Below are positions 1-9,168 of a stretch of 64,000 bases of DNA, one piece after another. The translations under genes were made by a program, and so were the position numbers. The stretch covers positions 3,259,001-3,323,000 of the forward strand of contig NZ_CP015381.1 in assembly GCF_001854245.1 (NCBI RefSeq). The letters are read 5' to 3'. Within the stretch, counting starts at the first letter, position 1. Each line of letters opens with the position of its first letter. The notes below the pieces were generated by a model, which was not told the DNA's origin, ran no database searches, and saw nothing but the letters and a program-made list of their open reading frames with translations. The DNA is from Desulfococcus multivorans. Lineage in GTDB: Bacteria; Desulfobacterota; Desulfobacteria; Desulfobacterales; Desulfococcaceae.

Positions 1-854
1 GATTCAAGGTAGTCGTCGCAGAAAAAGACCACGAGGGTCGGCTGATCGGTCTCCACCACTTCCCGAAAATACATGTCCAGGGAGTCAAGAGCGAATCGGC
101 CCAGGGCCGACGACGTCAGGTCGATCAGTTCCCGGGCCACGGCCGAGAGAGCCTGTCGGGATACCGCCCTCACCTTCGCCATGCTCCCGACCCAACCGGG
201 ATCAATGGAGATGAGGTTCCGGTTGAGAAGGTCGGACGCCGCCGACGCCGAACTTTTAAGGTTGATGCCTACATATCCGGAAAGTACCGCTGTTTGAATC
301 AACCGCGGGATGTCTGCCGTGCCGTCACCCAGAATGCCGGCATCGGCCATGGTCGCCATCAGGATGAGGCCAAGGCGGTGACAGAGCGCGTTGAATTCGG
401 CATACGGATGAACATTGCGGATGGGGCCGGGGCCGTTGGGCATCATCGACAGCAGCCGAACAAATACATCCTCGTACATTTGCTGAGGCACCGCTCCGTG
501 GAGGGGAAGCCCGGCCGAGATCTCGAATTCCAAAACGTTTCCCGCCTCCCGAAGTGTTTCTTCGACCGCTCTGTTATCCGGTCCCCCCCTATCGACTGGT
601 ATTCCTGAACGGGTCAGCATTGTGAGGGTTTTTCTCAGTACCCGGTCCAGCCACTCGTCGTAGGTTTCGAATGTCGAATCGAGGGTATCCTGGAAAATCT
701 CGGGAGCGATTTTTCGATCACCGATCGTCATCGTCCCCGGCCGCCGGAAGGGCCCGAAATAGCGGGCACTTCGCAATTCGGGTGCGGGACGGCGTTCCGG
801 GAACAGAATCCTTCGGGTCAAAGCCCGTCGTTGTTCGGTTGTCGCCCAGACCAA
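1..854 (-). CDS. Unknown protein, 3' end cut off by the window edge
   Basis: An open frame runs leftwards from an in-frame TAA near 869 to the window edge, giving about 284 codons with no stop. I chose the TTG at 854 because GGAAGAGG lies five bases before it; a GTG at 860 is an alternative with poor spacing. The protein is soluble-looking, rich in Arg and Leu, with stretches such as IGDRKIAPEIFQDTLDSTF, DPGWVGSMAK and, at the edge, TLVVFFCDDYLE. The reading frame is uninterrupted and codon use matches the neighbouring genes, so I take it as real. I do not recognise the family. PsiE lies upstream on the same strand, 88 bp away. Confidence 0.6.
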   Translation of the reverse strand, partial: MVWATTEQRRALTRRILFPERRPAPELRSARYFGPFRRPGTMTIGDRKIAPEIFQDTLDSTFETYDEWLDRVLRKTLTMLTRSGIPVDRGGPDNRAVEETLREAGNVLEFEISAGLPLHGAVPQQMYEDVFVRLLSMMPNGPGPIRNVHPYAEFNALCHRLGLILMATMADAGILGDGTADIPRLIQTAVLSGYVGINLKSSASAASDLLNRNLISIDPGWVGSMAKVRAVSRQALSAVARELIDLTSSALGRFALDSLDMYFREVVETDQPTLVVFFCDDYLE

Positions 855-942
855 TCGCACCTCTTCCGATTATCGTCGCCGGTTGCGAAACAAGTCATCG
901 CGGGCCGCAAGCCGGCCGCTTTCCAAATGGCTTGAAAGACAC

Positions 943-1389
943 TCAACGCCGATCATCCGGTCCCTGATAAAAATCCCGCCCGCTGTAGCGTTCCCCTCGC
1001 TTCATGAGAAAATAGCCGACCGTCAGAGCGACGATAATCGCTGCGATACCCATCAAGCTCAGGCTGTCCACTTCCTTGAGGTCCAGGATGATGACCTTTC
1101 GGGAAATGGCGATGATGGCCACCGATAGAACGACCTCGTAATGAGGTTGTCCCTGGGTAAGATAGGTTTTCATGATGGTCTCCAGGAGCTCGATCCCGAT
1201 CACGACCAGCATGAAGAGACCGAAGATATCGAGGAGTTGGTTAACGCTCAGGATAAAAATGGGCGGTTCCAGAATATCCCGGAGGATGAGCCATCCGAGA
1301 TCGATGGTAACAAGCCCCAGCACGATCGCCATCATCACCATCAGCGCCTGAATCATGAACCGTTCATATCGCTTCAGCATATCGAACAT
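943..1389 (-). CDS. psiE: PsiE-like membrane protein (phosphate-starvation-inducible family)
   Basis: A 148-residue inner-membrane protein with four predicted hydrophobic segments: about residues 10-38, 45-68, 82-105 and 112-130. The acidic patch after the first segment, the IELLETIMKTYL stretch and the closing FLMKRGERYSGRD tail fit the PsiE family (DUF/PF06146). The biochemical role of PsiE is unknown; in Escherichia coli it is induced by phosphate starvation, which cannot be assumed here. No Pho box was identified upstream. It stands between an unknown gene and asparaginase, all on the minus strand, but with gaps of 88 and 224 bp, so co-transcription is not evident. Confidence 0.75.
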   Translation of the reverse strand: MFDMLKRYERFMIQALMVMMAIVLGLVTIDLGWLILRDILEPPIFILSVNQLLDIFGLFMLVVIGIELLETIMKTYLTQGQPHYEVVLSVAIIAISRKVIILDLKEVDSLSLMGIAAIIVALTVGYFLMKRGERYSGRDFYQGPDDRR

Positions 1390-1613
1390 GATCTTTGTGC
1401 CCCCTGCGTCGACATAAGGTTCAAGAAACGCTTCAGATGATTTTTTGCCGGTATGTTAACCGGACTCGACTGTCGATATTCGTAATATTGACCCGAAAAA
1501 GACGGATAACGGCTCCGTTTACCGCGGCTGTCCCCTTCAATCTGACCGTCTGATGTCGTGGGATGCGGCTCGCCATCAGACAGCCCGCCTCCTGGAAATC
1601 GAAGATTGATTTG

Positions 1614-2642
1614 CTAGTATGTATAGTACAGCTGCTGCAGTTCCGCAAGGCTTCTCCGCTTCGAAAGGGCCAGCATAAGCAGGATCCGTGCCTTGGCCGG
1701 ATTGAGTTCGTCAGAGACGAGAAAGCCAGTTTGGTCGTCGTTCACCTCGACATTCCGGGTTACCGTCCCGGTGGGAACCCGCGAGCTCCGGACGATAACG
1801 ATGCCCTTGGCCGACACCGCCGCAGCGGTGGAGAGGGTGGCCGCATTCATGTTTCCGTTGCCGTCTCCGGCAATGACGATACCTTTGGCCCCCCGCTCCA
1901 CCGAACAGTCGATCAGATCCGCAGGCATGTCGGCGCAGGCATACAGAATATCGACACGGGGCAAAACGGTACCGCCCTCCACGGAAAATTCGCTCCGATA
2001 CGTGTGTCTTCTGAAAGGACGCCTGAAATAGTCGGCCTTCCCGTAAATGACGGTTCCGATCAGCCCGTTGATGGGCGAAAGAAAGGTCTCCACCGACGTC
2101 GTATTCGTCTTGGTGAGGGAGTGAGCCCCGTGAATACGGTCGTTCATAACCACCAGAACGCCGCGTCCTTCGGCCCTCGGGTCCGCCGCCACCGCGACGG
2201 CGTTGTAAAGGTTCAGCGGACCGTCCGCACTGATGGCGGTGGAAGGCCGCATGGCACCGGTCATGACCACGGGCTTCCGGCTCTTGACGGTCAGGTTGAG
2301 GAAATGGGCGGTCTCCTCCATGGTGTCCGTGCCGTGAGTGACGACGATGCCGTCCGCCGCCCCGGCGGAAAAAAGATCGTTGATGCGGTGGGCCAGCCGG
2401 ATCATGATCGCAAAGGACATGTCCTGAGACCCGACATTGGCGATCTGCTCGCCCCGAACGTCGGCCAGGGCGTCCAGACCCGGCACCGCGGCAACCATGG
2501 CCTCGATACCCACCTTGCCGGAGATGTAGCCCGCAGCCGTGTTGAATGCGGCCGTCCCCGCAATGGTGCCGCCGGTCCCCAGGATGACGATCCTGGGGCG
2601 GACACGTTTTCTACGCCGATACCGGTTTGTAACCATTTTCAT
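1614..2642 (-). CDS. ansB: L-asparaginase, type II-like
   Basis: Hydrolyses L-asparagine to aspartate and ammonia. The N-terminal GTGGTIAG holds the nucleophilic Thr, and VTHGTDTMEET holds the second catalytic Thr and the Asp of the Thr-Lys-Asp triad; the MTGAMRPSTAISADGP segment carries another family signature. Length (about 342 residues) is normal. I start at the ATG at 2642 because an ATG ten codons earlier only adds a poor extension without a ribosome site. The start is followed by a very basic stretch (NRYRRRKRVRPR) and no clear signal peptide, so the enzyme may be cytoplasmic even though the core resembles the periplasmic type. It appears to be a single-gene unit. Confidence 0.9.
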   Translation of the reverse strand: MKMVTNRYRRRKRVRPRIVILGTGGTIAGTAAFNTAAGYISGKVGIEAMVAAVPGLDALADVRGEQIANVGSQDMSFAIMIRLAHRINDLFSAGAADGIVVTHGTDTMEETAHFLNLTVKSRKPVVMTGAMRPSTAISADGPLNLYNAVAVAADPRAEGRGVLVVMNDRIHGAHSLTKTNTTSVETFLSPINGLIGTVIYGKADYFRRPFRRHTYRSEFSVEGGTVLPRVDILYACADMPADLIDCSVERGAKGIVIAGDGNGNMNAATLSTAAAVSAKGIVIVRSSRVPTGTVTRNVEVNDDQTGFLVSDELNPAKARILLMLALSKRRSLAELQQLYYTY

Positions 2643-3305
2643 ATGCAATCGCCTGAAAGTAAAGGCACACATCGATTACGACACACGGCGCGGCCATTGC
2701 CGCCGACCGCCGATGCAGCCCACCTCGGTCCCCATGGCAGAGCCCCTGACGCTAAAACCGCATGGCGTTCGAGGTAATTGATCCGAAGAAAATCTTGTGG
2801 AGTCATGAGTACAATTCCCTATCAAAAAATGAAGAGATCTTCCCACTAAATTTGAGAATAAGCACCTATTGCACTTTACACAGCATCATGATAAAGATTC
2901 ATAATTAAGTTTTTGGTTGTTGTGATAGTAACCGTAAAGGTTGAAGGGGGATAAGCGCCCCATTCGTCAACGGCGCACGCCTTCAGCCTTAAGCCTATGT
3001 CCCTGAGACAACGGCGTGGGGCGTTCCCTGGCGGCACCGTCCCCAAGCATCGAAAGTTACGTAGCCTGAAAAGTCGGGCTTCAATTTTGACAATTTTGCG
3101 GGAAATAGTGCCCGCTCTTCGAAATTTCATACGATGAAACGAATCATAGCCGCCTTCTTACCGGATTGCTTTTCCGTAAAAATTCGATCGATGATCTTTA
3201 AGTTGCATTCGAGCTGCTGCCAAGCCCGTTTTCACGGTGCTGCGAATTTGCAGGACCTGGTCGCCAAGCATCACATACAGACTACCTTTTGGTTTTCGGA
3301 GCGTT
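2643..3305. other. Gene-poor stretch with a probable decayed repeat copy
   Basis: I see no credible gene here. Bases about 2923-3058 can be aligned by eye with the long repeat at 43920-44159. Shared blocks are TGATAGTAACCG (2923-2934), a GGGGGATA block followed by GCGCCCC, GCGTGGGGCG (3014-3023), CGGCACCG (3032-3039) and TCGAAAGTT (3050-3058), in the same order and orientation. The terminal repeats are much decayed. The rest is AT-rich spacer upstream of the signalling module. Confidence 0.4.
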
Positions 3306-3734
3306 ATGAAACATTTCTATAAATTTTTAGTCTTATCATCTCTTTTTACGATATTTTTTACCGGGCCGGCAACAGAGAAAGCGGCCTTCACGCAGCCCAC
3401 CTTTGTTTATGCCCGGGAAACAGTGAACATATTGAAGCAACAGGAGAATTCCGGAATTACGCGCAATGTCGATGTTGAAAGCACCGATTCATTTCTCCAT
3501 GTCCAGGACGGAAATTCCGATCTCAGATCAGGCCCCCTCGCGGTTTTCGGTTTTGGTCTTTTGGGGCTGATGCTCGTACTCCGACGAAGAGGTGACAGGT
3601 CCAATCACGGTCAAAATATCTTGAAGACCGCCGACATATCGGGCACAGAAGAGAATGGCCGCCGCGAATGCCGGTCGACGCTGAGGCAGTCGACCTTCAA
3701 GCCCGTAGCGCGACTTTCCCAACCCCGCGGGTAA
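3306..3734 (+). CDS. Small exported protein with a PEP-CTERM-like membrane segment
   Basis: A 142-residue protein with a typical signal peptide (MKHFYKFLVLSSLFTIFF then Ala/Thr residues) and an exported region of about 50 polar residues. Then comes GPLAVFGFGLLGLMLVL followed by RRRGDR, the layout of a PEP-CTERM or similar sorting tail, though the Pro-Glu-Pro motif is missing. About 40 further residues follow the basic cluster, which is unusual and may reflect a shifted true stop. The start at 3306 has GGAG nine bases upstream; the longer frame from 3237 lacks support. It sits 109 bp before the phosphatase gene and may belong to the same unit. No family recognised. Confidence 0.5.
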   Translation: MKHFYKFLVLSSLFTIFFTGPATEKAAFTQPTFVYARETVNILKQQENSGITRNVDVESTDSFLHVQDGNSDLRSGPLAVFGFGLLGLMLVLRRRGDRSNHGQNILKTADISGTEENGRRECRSTLRQSTFKPVARLSQPRG

Positions 3735-3843
3735 GTCGGTCTCTATCCGGCGACCCGCTGAAAGCCGAGAGTCGCGTTGAAAATAAGGAATTTTCCACGC
3801 CGACAAGAAGGAAGCATCCGGCTTCCCCGGCTTCCGAGAAGAA

Positions 3844-5130
3844 ATGACGATTACAAACAATCCGGAGCGCCTTTTGATGATCCAGAATCTTACCGAACTG
3901 CTTCAGAAATATGGTGAACAGGTGGCGCTCCAATGGGCGAAACACCTTCACGAAAATGTCAGTGATCACTACGCCGCTCGCCCTTTTGAAGAGCTTTTAA
4001 CCACAACATCGCAGTCGAGCCGGGCGAACTTCGATGCGATCGTGTACGGGGACTATTCCAAAGTAGATGCCTTTATCGCCAAAATCTGCGATCTGCGACT
4101 GGAAGGCGGCTTTGCGCTCTCCGAAGTCCAGAAAGCCTTTGAAATTTACCGACAGATCCTGGTTCCGATTCTTGTTAAAGAATTGAAAGGCGACACGCTG
4201 CTCGAGGCGCTGCAACGTCTCAATGATTGTCTGAGTCGCACCATCTTCGCGTTCAGCGACTATTTTCTGCATATGACCAATGCCAGATTGATCGAAAAGC
4301 AGAAGAAGCTCGACGAAGATCTTCAGGCAGCCGCCGGGATTCAGCAGTCCCTGTTGCCGCAGAAACTGGCAAAACAGCCAAAATTTGAAAATTTGGACAT
4401 CGCCTGGAAATTCATGCCGTGTGAAACGATTGGGGGCGACATCTTCAATGTGATCCGCCTCGATGAGGATCACCTCGGTTTTTACATGATCGACGTCAGT
4501 GGACATGGGGTCCCTCCCGCCCTGGTGACCTTTTCCATTTCCCAGACGCTTCAACCCCACATGGGTTATACCATTCGGAAAAGACCCGGCCTTTCTCCCA
4601 ATTATGAAATTGTGCCCCCGGGAGAGGTGCTCAAGGCCCTGGATTCCGAATATCCCTGGGAACGCTTCGAAAAGTTTCTGACCATCATCTATCTCATCCT
4701 GAATATCCGCAACGGTCATTTGATCTACAGTAACGCCGCGCATCCGCCTCCCATCCTCGTCCATGCCGACGGAACCACCGAGCTGTTGGAAACGGGGGGA
4801 ACTATAATCGGTCTCGACGGCATCCTGCCCTTTGAGGAGGAAGAAAAGATCATTTCGGCGGGAGACAAGATCATTCTGTATACCGACGGCGTATTTGAAT
4901 TCACGAATGAAAAAATGGCATTGTTCGGGAAGGAGCGATTTCACGCCCTTGTCGACAGCAAGAACGGACTGCCCATCGCCAACATCCTGGAAGAGATTGT
5001 CCTCGAGATTCAACGTTTTGTCGGAAGCGCAAAACTTCAGGATGATGTCAGTATCCTGGGGATTGAATTTAAGGAAAGAAACGCAACAACACAACATTCA
5101 CCCCAAATAAACCTGACAATCAAGGATTGA
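3844..5130 (+). CDS. RsbU-type PP2C phosphatase with N-terminal RsbRD domain
   Basis: A 428-residue cytoplasmic protein. Residues about 10-150 form an all-helical domain like the RsbRD N-terminal domain (PF14361), normally a sensor or partner-binding module. A coiled linker (IEKQKKLDEDLQAA, near 165) leads into a SpoIIE/PP2C phosphatase (about 190-415). The metal-binding acidic residues are all present in GGDIFN, DVSGHGVPP, LYTDGV and LQDDVSIL, so it should be active. Such enzymes dephosphorylate anti-anti-sigma (STAS) proteins in partner-switching systems. No STAS protein or RsbW kinase is in the window, so the substrate must be elsewhere. The next gene begins three bases after its stop, indicating a shared transcript. 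Confidence 0.88.
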   Translation: MTITNNPERLLMIQNLTELLQKYGEQVALQWAKHLHENVSDHYAARPFEELLTTTSQSSRANFDAIVYGDYSKVDAFIAKICDLRLEGGFALSEVQKAFEIYRQILVPILVKELKGDTLLEALQRLNDCLSRTIFAFSDYFLHMTNARLIEKQKKLDEDLQAAAGIQQSLLPQKLAKQPKFENLDIAWKFMPCETIGGDIFNVIRLDEDHLGFYMIDVSGHGVPPALVTFSISQTLQPHMGYTIRKRPGLSPNYEIVPPGEVLKALDSEYPWERFEKFLTIIYLILNIRNGHLIYSNAAHPPPILVHADGTTELLETGGTIIGLDGILPFEEEEKIISAGDKIILYTDGVFEFTNEKMALFGKERFHALVDSKNGLPIANILEEIVLEIQRFVGSAKLQDDVSILGIEFKERNATTQHSPQINLTIKD

Positions 5131-5133
5131 AAC

Positions 5134-5640
5134 ATGGAGAAAAAAAATTTTCTTAATTTTGCTTCAAAACGCATATTAAAGTATGAAATAATAGCATTTT
5201 TAGCTATTATTGTTATGTTATGGCTTGATGAAATACTCGACCTGCCCCATTTCATTTTAGGGGCTGATCCAACGCCGATCAACTGGAGAGAAGCGCTGTT
5301 CGAAACGGTTATCATCGCCATTATCGGCGGAGCAATATCTTATATTAATGGCCTTTTTATGGCCCAATATTTTATTCTCAAGAAAAACGAAATTCGAACA
5401 AAAGTTAGAGAGAATCGATTGAAAGACATCAATAAAACACTTGGTGTTGTTCACCATAACGTCAATAATCTTGCGAATATGTTTCAAATTATCGGAATTA
5501 AAGCCAAGAAATCTGAACAAATCGACAGTGTTTTGCTGGGAAAGCTGGAAAAAACGATTTTTTCCGTAAAGGATGAAATGACCAAGCTGACGGAATTGGA
5601 AGAACAAGCGAAGGAAGACACCTTCGAAATTGAATTTTAA
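5134..5640 (+). CDS. Two-TM membrane protein with a DHp-like helix pair, no ATPase domain
   Basis: 168 residues. Membrane segments lie at about 17-32 and 55-80, followed by a charged helix and LGVVHHNVNNLANMF (His107-His108), then a second long helix ending in Glu-rich sequence. This resembles the dimerisation/phosphoacceptor (DHp) hairpin of histidine kinases: a His at the turn of the first long helix, two helices of matched length, and a short TM sensor in front. The protein ends with no CA/HATPase domain, so it cannot phosphorylate itself. It starts three bases after the phosphatase stop. It may be a membrane anchor, phosphotransfer partner or decoy; this is inference. The gene is more AT-rich than its neighbours. 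Confidence 0.6.
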   Translation: MEKKNFLNFASKRILKYEIIAFLAIIVMLWLDEILDLPHFILGADPTPINWREALFETVIIAIIGGAISYINGLFMAQYFILKKNEIRTKVRENRLKDINKTLGVVHHNVNNLANMFQIIGIKAKKSEQIDSVLLGKLEKTIFSVKDEMTKLTELEEQAKEDTFEIEF

Positions 5641-6454
5641 CCGCGCAGTCAGGGGATTCTCCCTTGACGCTAATTTAAATTGACCCACCTATGCTCACCA
5701 AAATTGACCCATCAGGTTGTTCCAACCATTAAAATTTTTGCATTCTGCTCATCCGCTTTCTTGATTCTCTGAAAGAAAACGAATCAACATCAAATTAAAG
5801 ATACAATTCATAAAAGCAAATCAGGTAATTATTATTTGATACCTGTTTGCTAAGATCCGAATAGTGTCACGCCTACATGCCAATTTCATGACGGAAATAA
5901 TGTAACGCTTTTCATACCCCGCCCATAAATTTATCGACTTACCCCGCTACCCCGCCGTTTTCAAAAAATGTTTTCAATCCATGAAATTCGGATTGTAATT
6001 TCATCTTGAGTTTAGGAGCAGTAGGTACACGCTGAATTCCATTCAGTCGTGCTGCGCCTTGCGCGGCACCCCGTCACGCCGATTTTTGAACCTACTGCTC
6101 CGAAACCCGAGTCAAAAAACGAACATCGTCCTATTTATTGAGGCATCACATCCAATTTTTGACTTTTCCCGCTATGCTGTATCAGATATGGCGACAATTT
6201 TTCGTACTGAAAGCAATAACTCGTCAACAAGAAGACCTTTCGAGTAGGCCACCCTGAAAGCAAAGATGTAGTATACTTACTTTAATTTATTCGATTAATT
6301 ATATTTGGAATTTTAAATCTAAGGGCAATGGTATGGTTATTGCATTTCCTTGGGTTTAATTTTTGTAAAAACACAAAATCGCGCGAGGGCTTGACGGACG
6401 GGCATCCGAGCGAATGAACGCGATTCAGCGTGTGTCTACAAAATCGGAGGGTTT
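5641..6454. other. Non-coding stretch, mobile-element debris
   Basis: No convincing gene in about 800 bp of AT-rich sequence. Near 5676-5712 there are two similar phrases, AAATTGACCCACC and AAATTGACCCATC, which look like leftovers of an insertion-sequence end; I could not assign a family. Bases 6014-6101 hold a structured inverted-repeat element, listed separately. From about 6240 the sequence is AT-rich up to the tail of the broken IS1634 transposase. Confidence 0.4.
6014..6101. repeat. 88-bp inverted-repeat element with nested stems
   Basis: Perfect 12-bp ends, GGAGCAGTAGGT at 6015-6026 and ACCTACTGCTCC at 6090-6101, enclose two further small stems: CTGAAT/ATTCAG near 6033-6047, and GTGCTGCGC with GCGCGGCAC (one wobble pair) near 6049-6069. 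The whole element could fold as a branched hairpin. I see no second copy in the window, so it could be a small non-autonomous element, an RNA structure, or a chance palindrome cluster in IS debris. Confidence 0.45.
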
Positions 6455-8067
6455 TCAGGACAGTTTTTCCAGCTCGACGACCTGCTTCTGAGGGGTGATC
6501 TTTAACAATTTAAGTATGTTGATGGTTGACGCGGGCAATTCGTTGCGCATGAGCACACGGAATTTTAAATTGAAAAATTCTGTGATCTGAAGCGCATCCA
6601 GCGCCACCTGGATCTGGTGCCAGGGCTTTCCGCAGGCCAACTCGGCGACGGTTCGATGACCATCAGGCCCTTGTAGCCGCAGGCAGCGTCCTCCAGGCTG
6701 ATGGTGTCGTCATTGGTTTCGAGGACCCACTTGCCGTCATAGGTTTCCGCTTCCCGTATTTTGCCCCGGTCGATGCGGACCTTGTTGGTCTTGGTGACCT
6801 TCAGGTAGCGCTTGAAGCGGCGGGATGCCGGCAGCTCGATGGCCCATTGGGCGGTTGCCGATGCATCCTTGTGAGATTCGAGCGCCTTCTCCAGGACGGC
6901 GACGGTCATCTCCCGGTGCTTGCGCTGCCGTTCGGCCTCCCTGGGGTTGCAGCAGAGAATATAGCGCCTGCGCCGCTCGCCGTCGCCGACCACGACCGCC
7001 TTTGCATGGAGGTTGTCCTTGAAAACGGTGTAGCGGCCGCGCTTGCTCAGGACTTTTTTGCGGATCTCGGCCACGTTGGACATGCGGCAGGCCAGGAGGT
7101 ACTTGCCGCAGGCCCCGGCCAGTTCCCTGCGGTTGTCCTCGGAGTTCATGCCCGAGTCGGCGACAAACATGGCACGGCCCAGGTGCCGGCCCCTCAGGTC
7201 CGCCCGAACCTTCTCGACGGTCGCCACGTCGGAGGTGTTGCCCGGCAGCACCCAGCTGCGCACGGGGATGCCCTCGCGGGTTACCGCCAGAGCGACCACC
7301 ACCTGGGGGCTCCAAGTGCCCTCCCTGGAATGGCCGAACTTCCGGAGTGTGGCATTGGCGTGCCGGTCGGGGTCGTCCTCTCGGTCCACATGGAAAGAAG
7401 CCGTGGTCGTATCATAGAAGATCAGGTCGACCTCCAGATTGAAGAGATCGGCGATATGAAAGAAGATGGCCGCCTCGATCTTGTCCGCATGCTCATACAT
7501 CAGGTCCATCGCCTCGTACATGTGGTCGAGCTTGAGTCCGTCGCAGGATGGGAGATAGACCCTGGCGAGCCAGCGGTCCCATACGCCAAGCTTGGACTCG
7601 GGATCGCACAGCCGGTTGGCGGTCATGGCCAGCAGCGCTCTTTCATAGAGAACTTGCAGTCCTTAGGCCTTGACGACATCCGCCAGCGTCTTTTTCAGCC
7701 CCAGCCGCTCCCAGAGGGCCTCGATCACCATCGGGCAGCCGAAAGAGCGGGTTTTCCTGATCTTCGGGTCGACGAAGAAGCCCGCTTCAGGCGACGGCAG
7801 GGCGCCCGAAGCCGGATCCAAGGGATCGTTGACCGTCAGCCCGCAGAACCGGGCGATGGACCTGCAGAGGCGGATCAGTTCCTGCCGGTCGAGCTGCTTC
7901 GCCCGGCCGAAATTGTGGATAATGTTGGCGACCGGCTTGCGGGTATCCGGGTGGCGCTCGTTTTGCGCCAACTGGAGGTACTCGACCACGGAGCCGTCTT
8001 TGTTTCGTCGCTTCGTTGAACGGAGGTACATGTTTACACTTATGGCATTTTTATTCATTAATATCAA
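6455..8067 (-). pseudogene. IS1634-family transposase, disrupted
   Basis: Read in the minus direction, residues from 8067 match the IS1634 (IS4 superfamily) N-terminal region. The frame then meets an in-frame TAA after VVKA (near 7665), continues in the same frame with GLQVLYERALLAMTANRL, and carries the DDE-type catalytic blocks IFYDTTTASF and FVADSGMNSEDN. At about 6650 the frame jumps: GLMVIE is joined to a shifted VAELACGKPWHQI, and the proper tail ends at 6455. About 40 codons that normally hold the region after the catalytic Glu appear deleted. One nonsense codon plus one deletion with frameshift makes it inactive. I could not find clear terminal inverted repeats. Confidence 0.85.
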
Positions 8068-8322
8068 TATATTAGTATATAAACGTTTGCCTACATATTT
8101 TGAAGGCCGGGAGGATGTGCGGTGAGTGCAACAAACTGAATTTATTATGGCCGGGTCGCGCGGACAGCCCGATTTGGGGCGCTATTCTGCCTACAAATCT
8201 CAAACCCAAGTTTTCCGTAATGATGGGCAGCACCGGTGATTCCAATCACATATAACTTTGACGGATTCTCTATACTAATAGTGCTCAAGCATCGAACGTC
8301 ATCCCCGGAGTACGTGCGCGCC

Positions 8323-9168
8323 ATGAGTGTCGAAAATCTATACGAGAAAGATTGGCTTCCGGAAGTCAAACGGCCGGCTGACACGTCCACCACGAAACCC
8401 GGCGAGTTCAGGATCTGTGATGTAAGAGTCCACGCAGTGCAGGTCGAAAACCTCCTGGCGATCGTTCAACGGTGGATGGAGGAGAAAAGGACGTTTCACT
8501 ACCTTTCTTCCACCAACGTCAACAATGTCGCGATTGCCCTCGAATCCGCGGATTACTTCCAGGTCATGGAAAAAGCCGACCTTTCCATCCCGGACGGGGT
8601 TCCATTTCTCTGGTACGGTCGATGGAAAGGCTTCCCGCTCTGCAACCGATGCGGCATAGAAGAATTCATGGAAGCGGTCTTTGAATTGTCCAACCATGGG
8701 TTCTCATACACGCATTATTTCTACGGCAACACGCCCGCGGTCCTCGCCAATCTGAAGACCCGGTTGCTCCAGCGTTATCCCAATCTGAAAATCGCCGGTA
8801 TGTACGCCCCCCCCTTCAGGCCTCTGTCGCCTCAGGAGAATGAAGAGGATGTGAGAATGATCAACGACTCGGGGGCTGATTTCCTCTGGGTGAGCCTGGG
8901 TTGTCCGAAACAGGAGAAGTGGCTCTACGATCATCGCGGCAGGCTCAACCCGGTCGTTGGAGGCGGCGCGGGAGCCGTGTTCAATTTCTTGTCAGGAGAG
9001 ACGTTGAAAGTCCCGGATTGCGTGAGATACATGGGACTGGAGTGGATCCTCAGGCTCCTGATGGAACCGAAGAGACTGTTCCGTCGCTATTGCATCAGGT
9101 ATCCTCAATTCGTCTTCCGGTTTTTGGAGCATTCCCTCGGAATGAAAAAGGGAAAGCGAATTACTTAA
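8323..9168 (+). CDS. WecG/TagA/CpsF-family glycosyltransferase
   Basis: GT26-type transferase that usually adds a ManNAc or related sugar to a lipid-linked precursor of surface polysaccharide or teichoic acid. Family marks include FHYLSSTNVNNV, LSIPDGVPFLWYGR, the FYGNTPAVL stretch and DFLWVSLGCPKQEKWL, followed by GGAGAVFNFLSG. From the ATG at 8323 it is 281 residues; a GTG at 8236 in the same frame would add 29 residues without homology, so the start is uncertain. It lies just beyond the broken IS1634 copy and 352 bp before the epimerase gene, on the same strand. It is probably the first gene of a short polysaccharide block. Confidence 0.85.
   Translation: MSVENLYEKDWLPEVKRPADTSTTKPGEFRICDVRVHAVQVENLLAIVQRWMEEKRTFHYLSSTNVNNVAIALESADYFQVMEKADLSIPDGVPFLWYGRWKGFPLCNRCGIEEFMEAVFELSNHGFSYTHYFYGNTPAVLANLKTRLLQRYPNLKIAGMYAPPFRPLSPQENEEDVRMINDSGADFLWVSLGCPKQEKWLYDHRGRLNPVVGGGAGAVFNFLSGETLKVPDCVRYMGLEWILRLLMEPKRLFRRYCIRYPQFVFRFLEHSLGMKKGKRIT

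Noticed and set aside
6300-8200. Terminal inverted repeats of the IS1634 relic
   Set aside because: Only a weak similarity around CTACAAAATC and CTTCAAAATA was found; not enough to set the borders.
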